Shown: positions 21,956 to 31,621, counted from the stretch's first letter. The stretch is 64,000 nucleotides of DNA from an uncultured Ectothiorhodospiraceae bacterium (GCA_947260005.1 CAMYOL010000058.1:1-64000), one strand, 5' to 3'. The notes: generated from the sequence alone by a model not told the origin. Numbers and translations: made by a program.

Positions 21956-22383
21956 CCACCTTTCCGATGGCCCAATTTGAGTCAAATAGCCATTCGGTAA
22001 TCTCTTCCGCCGAGCTGGGTTTGCAGATGTGGAATCCTTGTGCTTTATCGCAACCGAAAAGCTATTCCCAAACTACTGCCAACACTCAGACTTATATCAT
22101 CGGCAACAACGGGTTCATCCATGACGTGTATTATTTTATTTACAATTGGCACAAGTGCTTCTGAGTCTACACCGGGCAATAAGATTACAAATTCATCCCT
22201 CCCTAATCGGGCAATTGTATCGCTATTGCGTAATTCAAGCTGCATCCGTTCAGCTACTTCTTTTAACACCTTATCGCCAAACAAATCCCCGTGTGCATCA
22301 TTCAAAATTGAGAGTGGTCCCAGTATGTAAAAATGGCACTTAGGCCATATCCTTTGCTTTCGGCCGTTTGTTAGCCCCGACAA
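21956..22383 (-). pseudogene. Relic of a GGDEF-EAL protein with internal deletions
   Basis: ILNDAHGDLFGDKVLKEVAERMQLELRNSDTIARLGRDEFVILLPGV...SLSVGSSLGIA, then in another frame the EAL-like tail DKAQGFHICKPSSAEEITEWLFDSNWAIGKVG-stop. Confidence 0.75.
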
Positions 22384-22640
22384 TATATATTTAATCTTGT
22401 AGTCGTTTTACACATAAACGCCTGACGAAATCACGGCGAATCCTGGGCATTAAATGGTTCTATTTAATTATTATCTATAGATAGTCTTTTTCCCTTATCA
22501 TTCATATGGTTATATCGCAAATTTTACGTGCTCTTAATAATGACAATCAGCCACTTACAAACATAAGGGTTTACTTATGCATTATGATATTATTATTTAA
22601 TTTACTTTATAGAATAGCTATTTATACTTCTGTTCCCTGG

Positions 22641-22686
22641 AAATATGGCCCAGGGGAAATATGGCCCAGGGGAAATATGGCCCAGG
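22641..22686. repeat. Three tandem copies of a 16-bp unit aaatatggcccagggg
   Basis: Units start at 22641, 22657 and 22673; period 16. Confidence 0.95.
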
Positions 22687-22746
22687 CCTTAGAACCGGAA
22701 CGATTTCATTAATCTAGCAGGAGAAGCCATATGGCAATGAATTACC

Positions 22747-23379
22747 ATGCGGTTGTTGAGAAATCCCGCGAAACCGGTAACCAGGATTGGAATGGATAAA
22801 AATTCACTGGATAAATTTCGTCAGGATATTATCTTCAATGAAACCTTGTGCGGGCAGCCTTTAACTTTCCATACCACCTGGGGTTTATTTTCCCCTCGCG
22901 AGATAGATGAAGGTAGTAAGTTATTACTACAACACCTGGAAGTCGATAAAAGTGCCAATTGTCTAGACCTGGGATGCGGATATGGAGCACTTGGGCTAAC
23001 CATTGCCAAACTAGCAAATCAAGGCAAGACGGTTCTGGTTGATAAAGATTTTATTGCCGTCGAGTATGCGAAAAAGAATGCCGAGCTTAACAGGATTGAT
23101 AATGTCGAAGTATTGTTAAGTAATGGCTTTGATCATATTCAGGATAGAAATTTTGATTTGGTTGTATCAAACATTCCGGCAAAAGTAGGCAATGAGCTAA
23201 TGACATTGTTTTTTAGTGATGCATACACTCAAATGAACAAAGATGGTAAAATTGTCGTTGTCACGATTAACGGGTTGCGCAGTTATATAAAGCGCACCTT
23301 TAGTGAAATATTTGGAAATTATAAAAAATTGAAACAAGGTAAAAATTACACCGTTTCAATTGCCGTAAAGACTGAATGA
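22747..23379 (+). CDS. RsmC-like class I SAM-dependent methyltransferase
   Basis: CLDLGCGYGALGLTIAKLANQGKTVLVDKDFIAVEYAKKN...DLVVSNIPAKVG (NPP-like motif IV variant NIPA). Start could be an internal ATG (MDKNSLDKF). Confidence 0.8.
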   Translation: MRLLRNPAKPVTRIGMDKNSLDKFRQDIIFNETLCGQPLTFHTTWGLFSPREIDEGSKLLLQHLEVDKSANCLDLGCGYGALGLTIAKLANQGKTVLVDKDFIAVEYAKKNAELNRIDNVEVLLSNGFDHIQDRNFDLVVSNIPAKVGNELMTLFFSDAYTQMNKDGKIVVVTINGLRSYIKRTFSEIFGNYKKLKQGKNYTVSIAVKTE

Positions 23380-23445
23380 TGAATAAGCAATAAACAAACA
23401 TATTGACCGATTAAACCTAGTAGAATCTAAGACAGGAAACAAAAC

Positions 23446-24054
23446 ATGCCAGAAATGAATGCCTTCCGAAATTCACCCCTAAAAACCATGTCGCAACTCA
23501 TCTTCTGGAGTCGCTGGTTACAGGCGCCTTTATATCTTGGCCTCATTGTTGCGCAGGGTGTTTATGTTTATTTCTTCATGGTGGAATTAACGCACCTTGT
23601 CAGCGGTGTTGGTGACGTCAGCGAAGCCGAAATAATGCTCATTGTGCTAGGATTAATTGACGTTGTGATGATCGCAAATCTTTTGATTATGGTTATTATT
23701 GGTGGTTATGAAACCTTTGTATCGCGGCTCAATCTAAGAGAACACCCGGATCAACCTGAGTGGTTATCGCATGTTAATGCGGCCACAATGAAAATCAAAC
23801 TTTCTATGGCCATAATAGGAATCTCATCTATCCATTTGCTGAAAACATTTATCGAGGTTTCTAATGTGGAAATCCCTACTGGCGTAACAACCGCCATGGC
23901 CGAACAGTTAGTCCTTGCTGGCCAGGTGAAGGTTAAATGGCAAGTCATTATTCATATGACTTTTATTTTCTCAGCAATAGCCATGGCCTACTCAGACAGA
24001 ATCATGTCAAAAACCATGCTTGATGCGCATGGACATGCTGAGAAAGACCATTAA
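23446..24054 (+). CDS. YqhA/UPF0114 family membrane protein
   Basis: 202 aa; FWSRWLQAPLYLGLIVAQGVYVYFFMVEL and LGLIDVVMIANLLIMVIIGGYETFVSRL. Confidence 0.9.
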   Translation: MPEMNAFRNSPLKTMSQLIFWSRWLQAPLYLGLIVAQGVYVYFFMVELTHLVSGVGDVSEAEIMLIVLGLIDVVMIANLLIMVIIGGYETFVSRLNLREHPDQPEWLSHVNAATMKIKLSMAIIGISSIHLLKTFIEVSNVEIPTGVTTAMAEQLVLAGQVKVKWQVIIHMTFIFSAIAMAYSDRIMSKTMLDAHGHAEKDH

Positions 24055-24234
24055 CAATAGGTATAATATTGATGTTACCCAGATATTCTGGGGATAAGGC
24101 CGGAAACTGTTGAAAAATAGGCATTTTTATAGTTAGTCGCCTCGCCCTCCGAGCAACGAAACTTGTCCGCTACCAGAAAATATCATTAAGTCTTCTATAC
24201 TATTAAGATATGATTCTGTTGCCATGGAGTCCTC

Positions 24235-24738
24235 ATGCGTATATATCTGTCTTTATTATTGCTGTTAATTGCAAGCCTATTACAGGCTGAGCAGGCTAAG
24301 TTTATTCAAACACCCTATAAAGAGCCAAAGGTCATCTACGACTTTTACTTTAATGACCCTCAAAAAATTAACTCTGCCCTGTACTGGATTCGTTCCTATA
24401 TCAACCCATTAATTGAAGAACCCTATGGTTATGCTCCCGAGTTTATGGATATAAAAGTTTTAATTCATGGCACTGAAATTGTTACTGTCGCTAAGAAGAA
24501 TTATAAAAAATATAAAGAAGCCGTTGAGCGAATGCGTTATTACGCTCAATTGGGGGTCGAATTTAAAGTTTGTGGTTTAGCTGCTCATGATTACGGCTAT
24601 CAAACCAGTGACTTTTATGATTTCATTCAGCTCGTCCCTTCTGCTATCCCTGAACTTGCCCACTGGCAAATGGAAGGTTATGCCGTCATCGCCCCTAACA
24701 TTATGGACAAGAAATTCTCGATTGAAGAAATTCGTTAA
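24235..24738 (+). CDS. Secreted DsrE-like family protein
   Basis: Signal peptide; PKVIYDFYFNDPQKINSALYWIRSYINPLIEE...DIKVLIHGTEIVTVAKKNYKKYKEAVERMRYYAQLGVEFKVCGLAAHDYGY. Confidence 0.75.
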   Translation: MRIYLSLLLLLIASLLQAEQAKFIQTPYKEPKVIYDFYFNDPQKINSALYWIRSYINPLIEEPYGYAPEFMDIKVLIHGTEIVTVAKKNYKKYKEAVERMRYYAQLGVEFKVCGLAAHDYGYQTSDFYDFIQLVPSAIPELAHWQMEGYAVIAPNIMDKKFSIEEIR

Positions 24739-24765
24739 AAAATCCCAATAATCCTGGGAGATGGT

Positions 24766-25011
24766 ATGGATGTAGAAATATTAACGTCACTATTAGGTTG
24801 GTCAACCGTCATTAACTGGGGGATATTATTCTTTTGGTTTGTTATGTTGGTGGTTGCACGTAACTGGGTATATCAGGTACATACTCAATGGTTTAAAATT
24901 AACAAAGATCGCTTTGAGGAAATTCACTATCAATTGATGGGATTTTACAAAATAATGATTTTTCTGTTTAATTTAGTACCTTACATTGTACTGCGGATAG
25001 TCATTAACTAA
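24766..25011 (+). CDS. Small membrane protein, DUF6868-like
   Basis: 81 aa, two TM-like segments; RBS ctgggag upstream; adjacent to and co-directional with the DsrE-like gene. Confidence 0.65.
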   Translation: MDVEILTSLLGWSTVINWGILFFWFVMLVVARNWVYQVHTQWFKINKDRFEEIHYQLMGFYKIMIFLFNLVPYIVLRIVIN

Positions 25012-25017
25012 TCCCTT

Positions 25018-26172
25018 CTAGTGATAATAACGCAATTGTAATTGAATATAATCATCCTGTTCGATCTGAGAAATCAAAGAACCTGGTTGGCCATGCGTGA
25101 ATAGCCGAATTTTAAGTTCGGCTTTGATGTTTTCACCAATTCGATGCTCTGCTTCAATATTATAGAAACGTTCATTACCTGAGTTATCTATCGTCATTCC
25201 CGCCAGTACCGACGTATCCTGAACATCATTAAATGCTAAGCGCACTCCAATAAAAATATCATGATCATAGATCGTCGGTGCAGCGGTTTCATCACGTCCA
25301 TCATAATGATACTCGGTCAGTAATCCTAAATCCTTCTGGCCTCCTGCAAATTGATATAATGTATATTCAAATCCAGCTGAAACCGCTAAAAAACTATTTC
25401 CTTGTCCCTCTCGATATAAGCTCTCCACTTTCCACAACCAGGCCTCAGATGTGTACTGGGCATCCACTCCAACCTGATTAATGATGTCATAGACTGGAAC
25501 TAATCGATCTTGTGTTGTATTTAGTTGAAAACGTGGTTCACGGCTGGTTCCATAAAAATAATATCCACCGATATCCCAGTCCCCAAATGTATGACTATAG
25601 CGTGCCGACCCATCAATGTGGCCTTGTTCCCGGCTTGACTCATATATTGCTTGCCCAGTATCAACAGGCAGTGCAGTACGCAATCGACCGGATTCTCCAG
25701 GGAAGGTACGTTCTCTGAACCCTGTTAATAAAAACAGTTCCAGGGCCCCCCAATCCTGAAAATAACTAAACTGCAGCATGGGTTGCCCGAGCTTCTCTTC
25801 ACCATCAATATCTTCAACCAAATCGGTCTGGTTTATGATATCCACCAGATGGCGAGACTCCATAACACCCCAGAAAACCCTATTCAGCCCAACTAAACTT
25901 TCCCAGTCTGATTTTGAGGTACGCCAATATAACTCACGTATATCCGCATGCGTACGTTCCTCGTCCTCTGAATCCTTACGAATAAAGGGAATAAAGCTAA
26001 ACTGGTTAGAGCCTGAGTTTAACCTAAACTCAGGCTGCCATAGTGCTGAATAATTAATATCATCCGACTGTCCAGGATATTTTGCGTCCTGGGTAAAAAT
26101 TCTAACTTCAGCTGCAATAAATCCAGATACCTTTATTTCCTCACTTCCATACGATTTGACCGCTAATAGCAT
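25018..26172 (-). CDS. Putative outer-membrane beta-barrel protein of the MMPL/LolA-like locus
   Basis: 384 aa; alternating aromatic strands ending ...QLQLRYYH; IKVSGFIAAEVRIFTQDAKYPGQSD. Confidence 0.65.
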   Translation of the reverse strand: MLLAVKSYGSEEIKVSGFIAAEVRIFTQDAKYPGQSDDINYSALWQPEFRLNSGSNQFSFIPFIRKDSEDEERTHADIRELYWRTSKSDWESLVGLNRVFWGVMESRHLVDIINQTDLVEDIDGEEKLGQPMLQFSYFQDWGALELFLLTGFRERTFPGESGRLRTALPVDTGQAIYESSREQGHIDGSARYSHTFGDWDIGGYYFYGTSREPRFQLNTTQDRLVPVYDIINQVGVDAQYTSEAWLWKVESLYREGQGNSFLAVSAGFEYTLYQFAGGQKDLGLLTEYHYDGRDETAAPTIYDHDIFIGVRLAFNDVQDTSVLAGMTIDNSGNERFYNIEAEHRIGENIKAELKIRLFTHGQPGSLISQIEQDDYIQLQLRYYH

Positions 26173-26204
26173 TAGTATAAAAATAATCGTCGTTGCTATT
26201 TTAA

Positions 26205-27008
26205 TTATCTCACCCTCTTTAAGACGGCCTTAGTAAAAGAGCGATCCGATAATTCTGTTCCAAACTCATAGTCTGAATACAGCAGATCCGTTTTCTTTTT
26301 TGTTTGGTGATTTATCATCGATAATTTATGAGCACGCCAATAACTATCATTATATTTTCGATACTCACTTAACGAGAGCGTCTTTAATAGATCTCCACGA
26401 CGATCATAAAAATTTACCTTTCTAACCTGAAAATGCGTATTGTCTACCCACGATACCTGCTTGGTATAACCAGAATGATCGTACGTTGGATAGCGCTCAA
26501 CTACATCGCAAGTAAATTCTCCACATTTTTCACTGCGAAGAAATTTATAGGTGAATTTATTCAGCTCCAGCGCTGTAAAGTCTTCAAATGAAAATTCACT
26601 CCCCACGAAAGGACCTGATTTATTAGCAGACGATATTCGTTTAACACGTTTTAATGCCGGTAAATACAACCATTGATTATCTGCATCCAGGATTTTTGCA
26701 TGCGAAAGCAATGCCGTACCATTAATATCTGCCGGGGTTTCAAACACAATCAAGCTTTTATCACCTACTTGTTCATTTGGCTTCTCTAACGTTTTTAAAG
26801 ACAAAGAACGCGTTGATGATTTTCCGGCTGAATTCTGCAGGATCATCTTCATCTCTACTTTGCTGTTTTTAAATCCGATATCCGAGCGGTCACTTCTTGC
26901 CGCAATATCAAACCCCCGGCTTTCATTTTCATCTGCAATACTGACTGAAACTAATCCAAAAACTAACAGACCTAAACTAACTTGCTTGTTCAACTTGCTT
27001 AATCTCAT
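26205..27008 (-). CDS. Outer-membrane lipoprotein-sorting-like (LolA-like fold) protein
   Basis: 267 aa; signal peptide; VFETPADINGTALLSHAKILDADNQWLYLPALKRVKRISSANKSGPFVGSEFSFEDF. Confidence 0.85.
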   Translation of the reverse strand: MRLSKLNKQVSLGLLVFGLVSVSIADENESRGFDIAARSDRSDIGFKNSKVEMKMILQNSAGKSSTRSLSLKTLEKPNEQVGDKSLIVFETPADINGTALLSHAKILDADNQWLYLPALKRVKRISSANKSGPFVGSEFSFEDFTALELNKFTYKFLRSEKCGEFTCDVVERYPTYDHSGYTKQVSWVDNTHFQVRKVNFYDRRGDLLKTLSLSEYRKYNDSYWRAHKLSMINHQTKKKTDLLYSDYEFGTELSDRSFTKAVLKRVR

Positions 27009-29331
27009 ATTCTTTCTCCTTGTTTGATTGGTATCTGCTCATTAGCAATGCAGGTAATAAAAAGAAATCCGTTAACAATGCCAGAACAATAGCAATGGCA
27101 GTTAACAAACCCATTTGTGAATTGATCAAGAAAGTTGAGGCCGCCAGCACGCTGAATCCAATGGTCAATACCACAGTGGTCATGACAATTGCCGTACCCA
27201 CAGTCTCAAATGCATAGTGAATGGCTTCCGGTACTTGCAAACCTTTTTCACGTCTTGCTAACAAATACTTGGATAAAAAGTGGACCGTATCATCAACCAC
27301 GATTCCCAGAGAGGTCGCGGTCACGGTTGCTGCGGCCATGCCAACCTGGCCCACCAATAATGTCCAGATACCAAACGTAGCCAAAATTGGAACGGCATTG
27401 GGTATGATGCTCACCAGCCCAATGGAATAAGAACGTAACGCCAACATTAAGATCACTGCTATCACCAGGATGGCGACCAGGTTTCCTCGTAACATACTCT
27501 CAACATTACGTTGTGAAATATAGGAAAACATCACAGTCGCCCCAGTTGATTTTGCATGCATAGCTTCATGTACGTGAATATCAAACCATCTATCCGCTCG
27601 TGCTAAAAATTCACGTATTTCAACTGTTGATATCTCTCGTAGCGTAACACTGACTCGCGTCGAGGTTTTATCGATATCGATTCGATCATTTAAATCCAGC
27701 CCATTAGGAAGAGACAATTCATACAATAACAAATACTGCGCGGCCAAGTTTCGCTCTTCTGGGATTCGATACCAGTCCTGTTTATCTTCATGCATGTTTT
27801 TATTTAACCGTTTTATAATGTCGCTATAGCTATAGACATGCATCACTTCCTTTTGATCTCTTAACCAGTCGGTAAAGCCTTCCAGTGAAGCTAAGTATTC
27901 GGGGTTACTGATACCTCCGATTGAACCAGATGGCATCGAGAACTCGATAACATAAACACCATTTAAATTCTTCTCCGCAAATATCGCATCATTTCTAAAT
28001 TCGACACGTTTATCAAAATAGCGAACAAACTGGTCATTAAGATCAACCTGTGGCGCCAATACAATTAAAATGATTGAAATAGCGCTGCTGACTACTAACA
28101 CAGGCTTCCAACGTTTTGTTACAAAGCCAGCCAGTCCGGTTAGCATCGTTTGTGCTTTTGGCATTAAACCCGAGTTTGAGCGATGTCGAATTGGCAAATA
28201 AGACAAAACCGCTGGTAAAAACATCAAAGAGAAAATCCAGGCTGCAGCAATTCCCATCGCAGTGATATTACCTAAATGCCAAAATGGGGGCGCATCAGAA
28301 AAATTAAGACTTAAAAACCCTACAATTGTAGTCAGACTAGTGATGCTAACCGGTAAAATATTTATCCGCAGTGATTCTTTGAGCGCATCAATTTTGGAAT
28401 GTTCTTTTTGCATTAACCCAAGCATGGTTACCAGGATATGAATACTGTCGGCAATCGCCAGAGTGAGAATAATAGTCGGTGCGGTGATCGATACGGGGGT
28501 TAACTTGATTCCCAGATAGCCCGTCAATCCCATCGCCACAACGGTTGAAAAGCCAATCACTAGTAATGTAACGAAAGTAGCGCTGACACTTCTTAGCACG
28601 ACAACCAGCATGATCAGTAAGATGAGATACATTAATGGGATCAAGCTCATCGCATCAGCTTGACCTGATTCCGCAAAAGCATTATTCAGCATGGAAATAC
28701 CGGAGAGAGCGATAGTCAAATCAGGATATTTTTCGTTCAGTTGGCTGGCAAGCTCTCGCGCATAGGCGACGGCCTCAGGTACTTCCTGGATACTTTTTTC
28801 AGGATACTGAATAGTGACATTAATACCCGTTGTATCTGCATCTGGAGAAATCAAGTTATCGCGTAATAATGGCTCACTAAGCGCAACCGAACGACGTTGC
28901 TCAAACTCACCTGCAGAATATTTTTCACCATCCTCAATTAGGTCACTCACAATCAGCTCATCGCCATTGGCCCAGCTATGTTGAAAATTACTAATTGAAT
29001 CGACTCTTATTGCATAAGGAATCTTCCAGGCCTCGGCCGTCAGCCATTCGATAGCCGTGGCCATCTCTGCATTAAAAACCTGCCCGTGCCTGGGTTGAAC
29101 AACAAATAAGATATTGTCATTTTTTGAGTAGGTCTTTTGAAATTCTTCAAACGCGACTAACTCAGGATTTTCATCACTAAAGAAAACACGATAATTGTTT
29201 GAAAACTCTAGCCGACTTGCGCCACTCGCCGCAGCGAATACGCCTATGATAGTGAACAGTATTACCCACAACCGATAACGAATGACCCAATTGGCATAAC
29301 GTTGTACCCATAGTTCAAAAGCTTGTCCCAT
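26977..29331 (-). CDS. MMPL/RND-superfamily exporter
   Basis: 784 aa, 12 TM-like pattern; SLGIVVDDTVHFLSKYLLARREKG; overlaps the 5' end of the LolA-like gene. Confidence 0.88.
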   Translation of the reverse strand: MGQAFELWVQRYANWVIRYRLWVILFTIIGVFAAASGASRLEFSNNYRVFFSDENPELVAFEEFQKTYSKNDNILFVVQPRHGQVFNAEMATAIEWLTAEAWKIPYAIRVDSISNFQHSWANGDELIVSDLIEDGEKYSAGEFEQRRSVALSEPLLRDNLISPDADTTGINVTIQYPEKSIQEVPEAVAYARELASQLNEKYPDLTIALSGISMLNNAFAESGQADAMSLIPLMYLILLIMLVVVLRSVSATFVTLLVIGFSTVVAMGLTGYLGIKLTPVSITAPTIILTLAIADSIHILVTMLGLMQKEHSKIDALKESLRINILPVSITSLTTIVGFLSLNFSDAPPFWHLGNITAMGIAAAWIFSLMFLPAVLSYLPIRHRSNSGLMPKAQTMLTGLAGFVTKRWKPVLVVSSAISIILIVLAPQVDLNDQFVRYFDKRVEFRNDAIFAEKNLNGVYVIEFSMPSGSIGGISNPEYLASLEGFTDWLRDQKEVMHVYSYSDIIKRLNKNMHEDKQDWYRIPEERNLAAQYLLLYELSLPNGLDLNDRIDIDKTSTRVSVTLREISTVEIREFLARADRWFDIHVHEAMHAKSTGATVMFSYISQRNVESMLRGNLVAILVIAVILMLALRSYSIGLVSIIPNAVPILATFGIWTLLVGQVGMAAATVTATSLGIVVDDTVHFLSKYLLARREKGLQVPEAIHYAFETVGTAIVMTTVVLTIGFSVLAASTFLINSQMGLLTAIAIVLALLTDFFLLPALLMSRYQSNKEKEYEIKQVEQAS

Positions 29332-29403
29332 TATCTTCTCCTGACTCTTGTTTTAATATCCTTAATAATCAATAATTTAAATTGATTAGCTTGACTATTC
29401 ATT

Positions 29404-29452
29404 ACAGACCAACTAGTCTGTTTGTAAGAGTAGTACAGACCAACTGGTCTGT
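29404..29452. promoter_or_regulatory. Two palindromic TetR-type operator half-site pairs
   Basis: ACAGACCAACTAGTCTGT at 29404-29421 and ACAGACCAACTGGTCTGT (perfect 8+2+8) at 29435-29452, centre-to-centre 31 bp, between divergent MMPL and tetR genes. Confidence 0.85.
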
Positions 29453-29482
29453 CTATAGTTTTAGATATAAAAATTTCATACA

Positions 29483-30130
29483 ATGTCAGTAGCAGGAGAA
29501 TGTATGAGTTTAGTGAGAGATCCAGACCAAACGCGTAACCGGTTAATTGAAGCAGCCTTCGATGAAATCTATGAAAATGGCTTTCAGGGCATGCGGGTTG
29601 AAGAAATATTAAAACGCACTGGCTTAAAAAAAGGCGCACTTTACCATCACTTTGCCAGCAAACTGGATATTGCCTATGCCGTGATGGACGAGTACATCGC
29701 TGAGATGGTTAAAGACACCTGGATAAAACCCATGTCCGACTATAAGGATCCGATTGAAGGAATTACCAAGGTTGTACTCAATATTGCGCGAGGTTATGGG
29801 GAAGAAGATTTCATTAAAAAAGGATGCCCACTCAATAACTTAGCTCAAGAAATGTCTGCGCTAGACGAAGGTTTCCGACAACGAATTCATAATTTATTAC
29901 AGCTATGGATAAGTGCATTCGGTCAAAACCTGCAACAAGGAAAAGAGAACGGCTATATCGACAGCAGTGTAGACACTGAAGTTGCCTCCACCTTCATAGT
30001 TGCGATACTTGAAGGCTGCACCAGTTTATTAAAAGCTTCACAAGATGAAAAAACCTTGCAATCGTGTTGGATAGGATTAGAGGCCTACCTGAAAAGTTTG
30101 CGTCCTGTTTCGATTCAAGCCAAACCATAA
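29483..30130 (+). CDS. TetR/AcrR family regulator (NemR/AcuR-like C-terminal motif)
   Basis: RNRLIEAAFDEIYENGFQGMRVEEILKRTGLKKGALYHHFASK; KKGCPLNNLAQEMSALDEGFR. Start may be MSLVRDPDQ. Confidence 0.9.
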   Translation: MSVAGECMSLVRDPDQTRNRLIEAAFDEIYENGFQGMRVEEILKRTGLKKGALYHHFASKLDIAYAVMDEYIAEMVKDTWIKPMSDYKDPIEGITKVVLNIARGYGEEDFIKKGCPLNNLAQEMSALDEGFRQRIHNLLQLWISAFGQNLQQGKENGYIDSSVDTEVASTFIVAILEGCTSLLKASQDEKTLQSCWIGLEAYLKSLRPVSIQAKP

Positions 30131-30217
30131 ATTAAAATTTATATCATCAGTGTAATATTGCATTTTTATAATTTTAAATCATACTGTAACTATGCATTTA
30201 AAATTATTTATTAAATA

Positions 30218-30616
30218 ATGAATTCACGCATTGACCAAATTCCAGTTTATGAAACTCGACAAGTCATCCTACGTGCACAAGATTATAATCTCGTTAAAAT
30301 TGCCTTAAAACGCATAAGCAATCCATTACGTTTCGAGATACCTAACTTAAGAACACTGGATTTCATTTTAGAAGATGACTTGTGGGTCATTGTTGATCGT
30401 TCACTAAATGATATTCCAGTTATGGCCTGGAATGATTTTAATGATCATCCTCGAACCAGTCTGCATGAAAACATTCTCTGCCAAAAACGTATTTATCATA
30501 CTCATGCACACATGATCCATGACAAGGCGATTGAAGCACTACAGTTAGTATTAGGCGAGAAGTTGAATGAAGATCAGAACGATATAGCTGACAACATATT
30601 TCACTTATCTTTATAA
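30218..30616 (+). CDS. Hypothetical protein
   Basis: 132 aa uninterrupted ORF in otherwise empty sequence; no family recognised. Confidence 0.5.
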   Translation: MNSRIDQIPVYETRQVILRAQDYNLVKIALKRISNPLRFEIPNLRTLDFILEDDLWVIVDRSLNDIPVMAWNDFNDHPRTSLHENILCQKRIYHTHAHMIHDKAIEALQLVLGEKLNEDQNDIADNIFHLSL

Positions 30617-30670
30617 CGATATCATTGATGCAAGCACGTTATAATCATAACGACTATTGAGCTTTCTTTA

Positions 30671-31474
30671 TTATTCCCAGCAGGCAAGATAGTCCTGGCG
30701 TGTTTTAATTATTTCTAGTGCCCATGAAGCTTGTTGAATGCCTTTTTGAGCTGACTTTTCCCACCAACGCATTGCCTCACAATAACTTTTAACCTGGTCT
30801 TCGCCATTCGCGTAAATTGTACCAAGGTTGTACTGGGCCATGGGATCGCCATCTATCGCCGCTTTGCGCCACCACTTTTTTGCTTCATCAATATTTTTCT
30901 GGATTCCATGTACGCCCATCGCGTATACAATGCCCAGGTTATACTGAGAATCACCATTACCAGAACTGGCTGCTTGTTGCCACCAATGCAAGGCATGATC
31001 GATATTCATATCGACACCATCACCATTCGCATAGGCAACCGCCAAATTATGCTGTGCGTGGACATTGCCACCTTCCGCCGCACGACGGTACCAATAAGCT
31101 GCGGAGACCGCATCACGTTCAGCTGTCAAACCCATGTCGTGCATCATGCCAAGCTTGTAGGCCGCTTCGGATTGTCCTTGTTCGGCGAGTGCTTTCCAAA
31201 CTCGCAGCGCTAATTGATGTTGATCTTCATCAAACGCATTTTCGGCCATGTCGCTTAAGCGTTCGACCCAGGCCAGGTGGTAACCCACCGTTTGCACTTT
31301 TGCATGATTAACGACACTATCCTGAATTTGATATGCGGAATGACTACTGGCGAGTGCTTGTGACAGACCTGTAACAAAACAAATTATTGTTATCGCACAA
31401 ACCCAAATATACTGATTCAAATCGAAATGCTTATCGAGCGTTTTTACTCTCGGCTGAGAATACTTGCTATACAT
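30671..31474 (-). CDS. Sel1-like repeat protein
   Basis: Repeats such as AAYKLGMMHDMGLTAERDAVSAAYWYRRAAEGGNVHAQHNLAVAYANGDGV. Confidence 0.88.
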   Translation of the reverse strand: MYSKYSQPRVKTLDKHFDLNQYIWVCAITIICFVTGLSQALASSHSAYQIQDSVVNHAKVQTVGYHLAWVERLSDMAENAFDEDQHQLALRVWKALAEQGQSEAAYKLGMMHDMGLTAERDAVSAAYWYRRAAEGGNVHAQHNLAVAYANGDGVDMNIDHALHWWQQAASSGNGDSQYNLGIVYAMGVHGIQKNIDEAKKWWRKAAIDGDPMAQYNLGTIYANGEDQVKSYCEAMRWWEKSAQKGIQQASWALEIIKTRQDYLACWE

Positions 31475-31621
31475 ACAACACCTTCCTATGACTACATGGC
31501 TTCAGATGGCTTTGGATAGCAACATCGGGCCTTCATAAGTTTTGTATCGTCTGTATAAAGTGCGACTTTAATCACACCTGTTTAGTAGTGTAAAACAATC
31601 ACTTAGTAAAATACTGCCCAT

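Noticed and set aside
29331-29639. 102-aa minus ORF overlapping tetR start and operators
   Set aside because: Antisense to tetR and covering the operator region; no family features.
30817-31311. 164-aa plus ORF antisense to the Sel1 gene
   Set aside because: Repeated HH/CR composition results from Sel1 repeats read in reverse.
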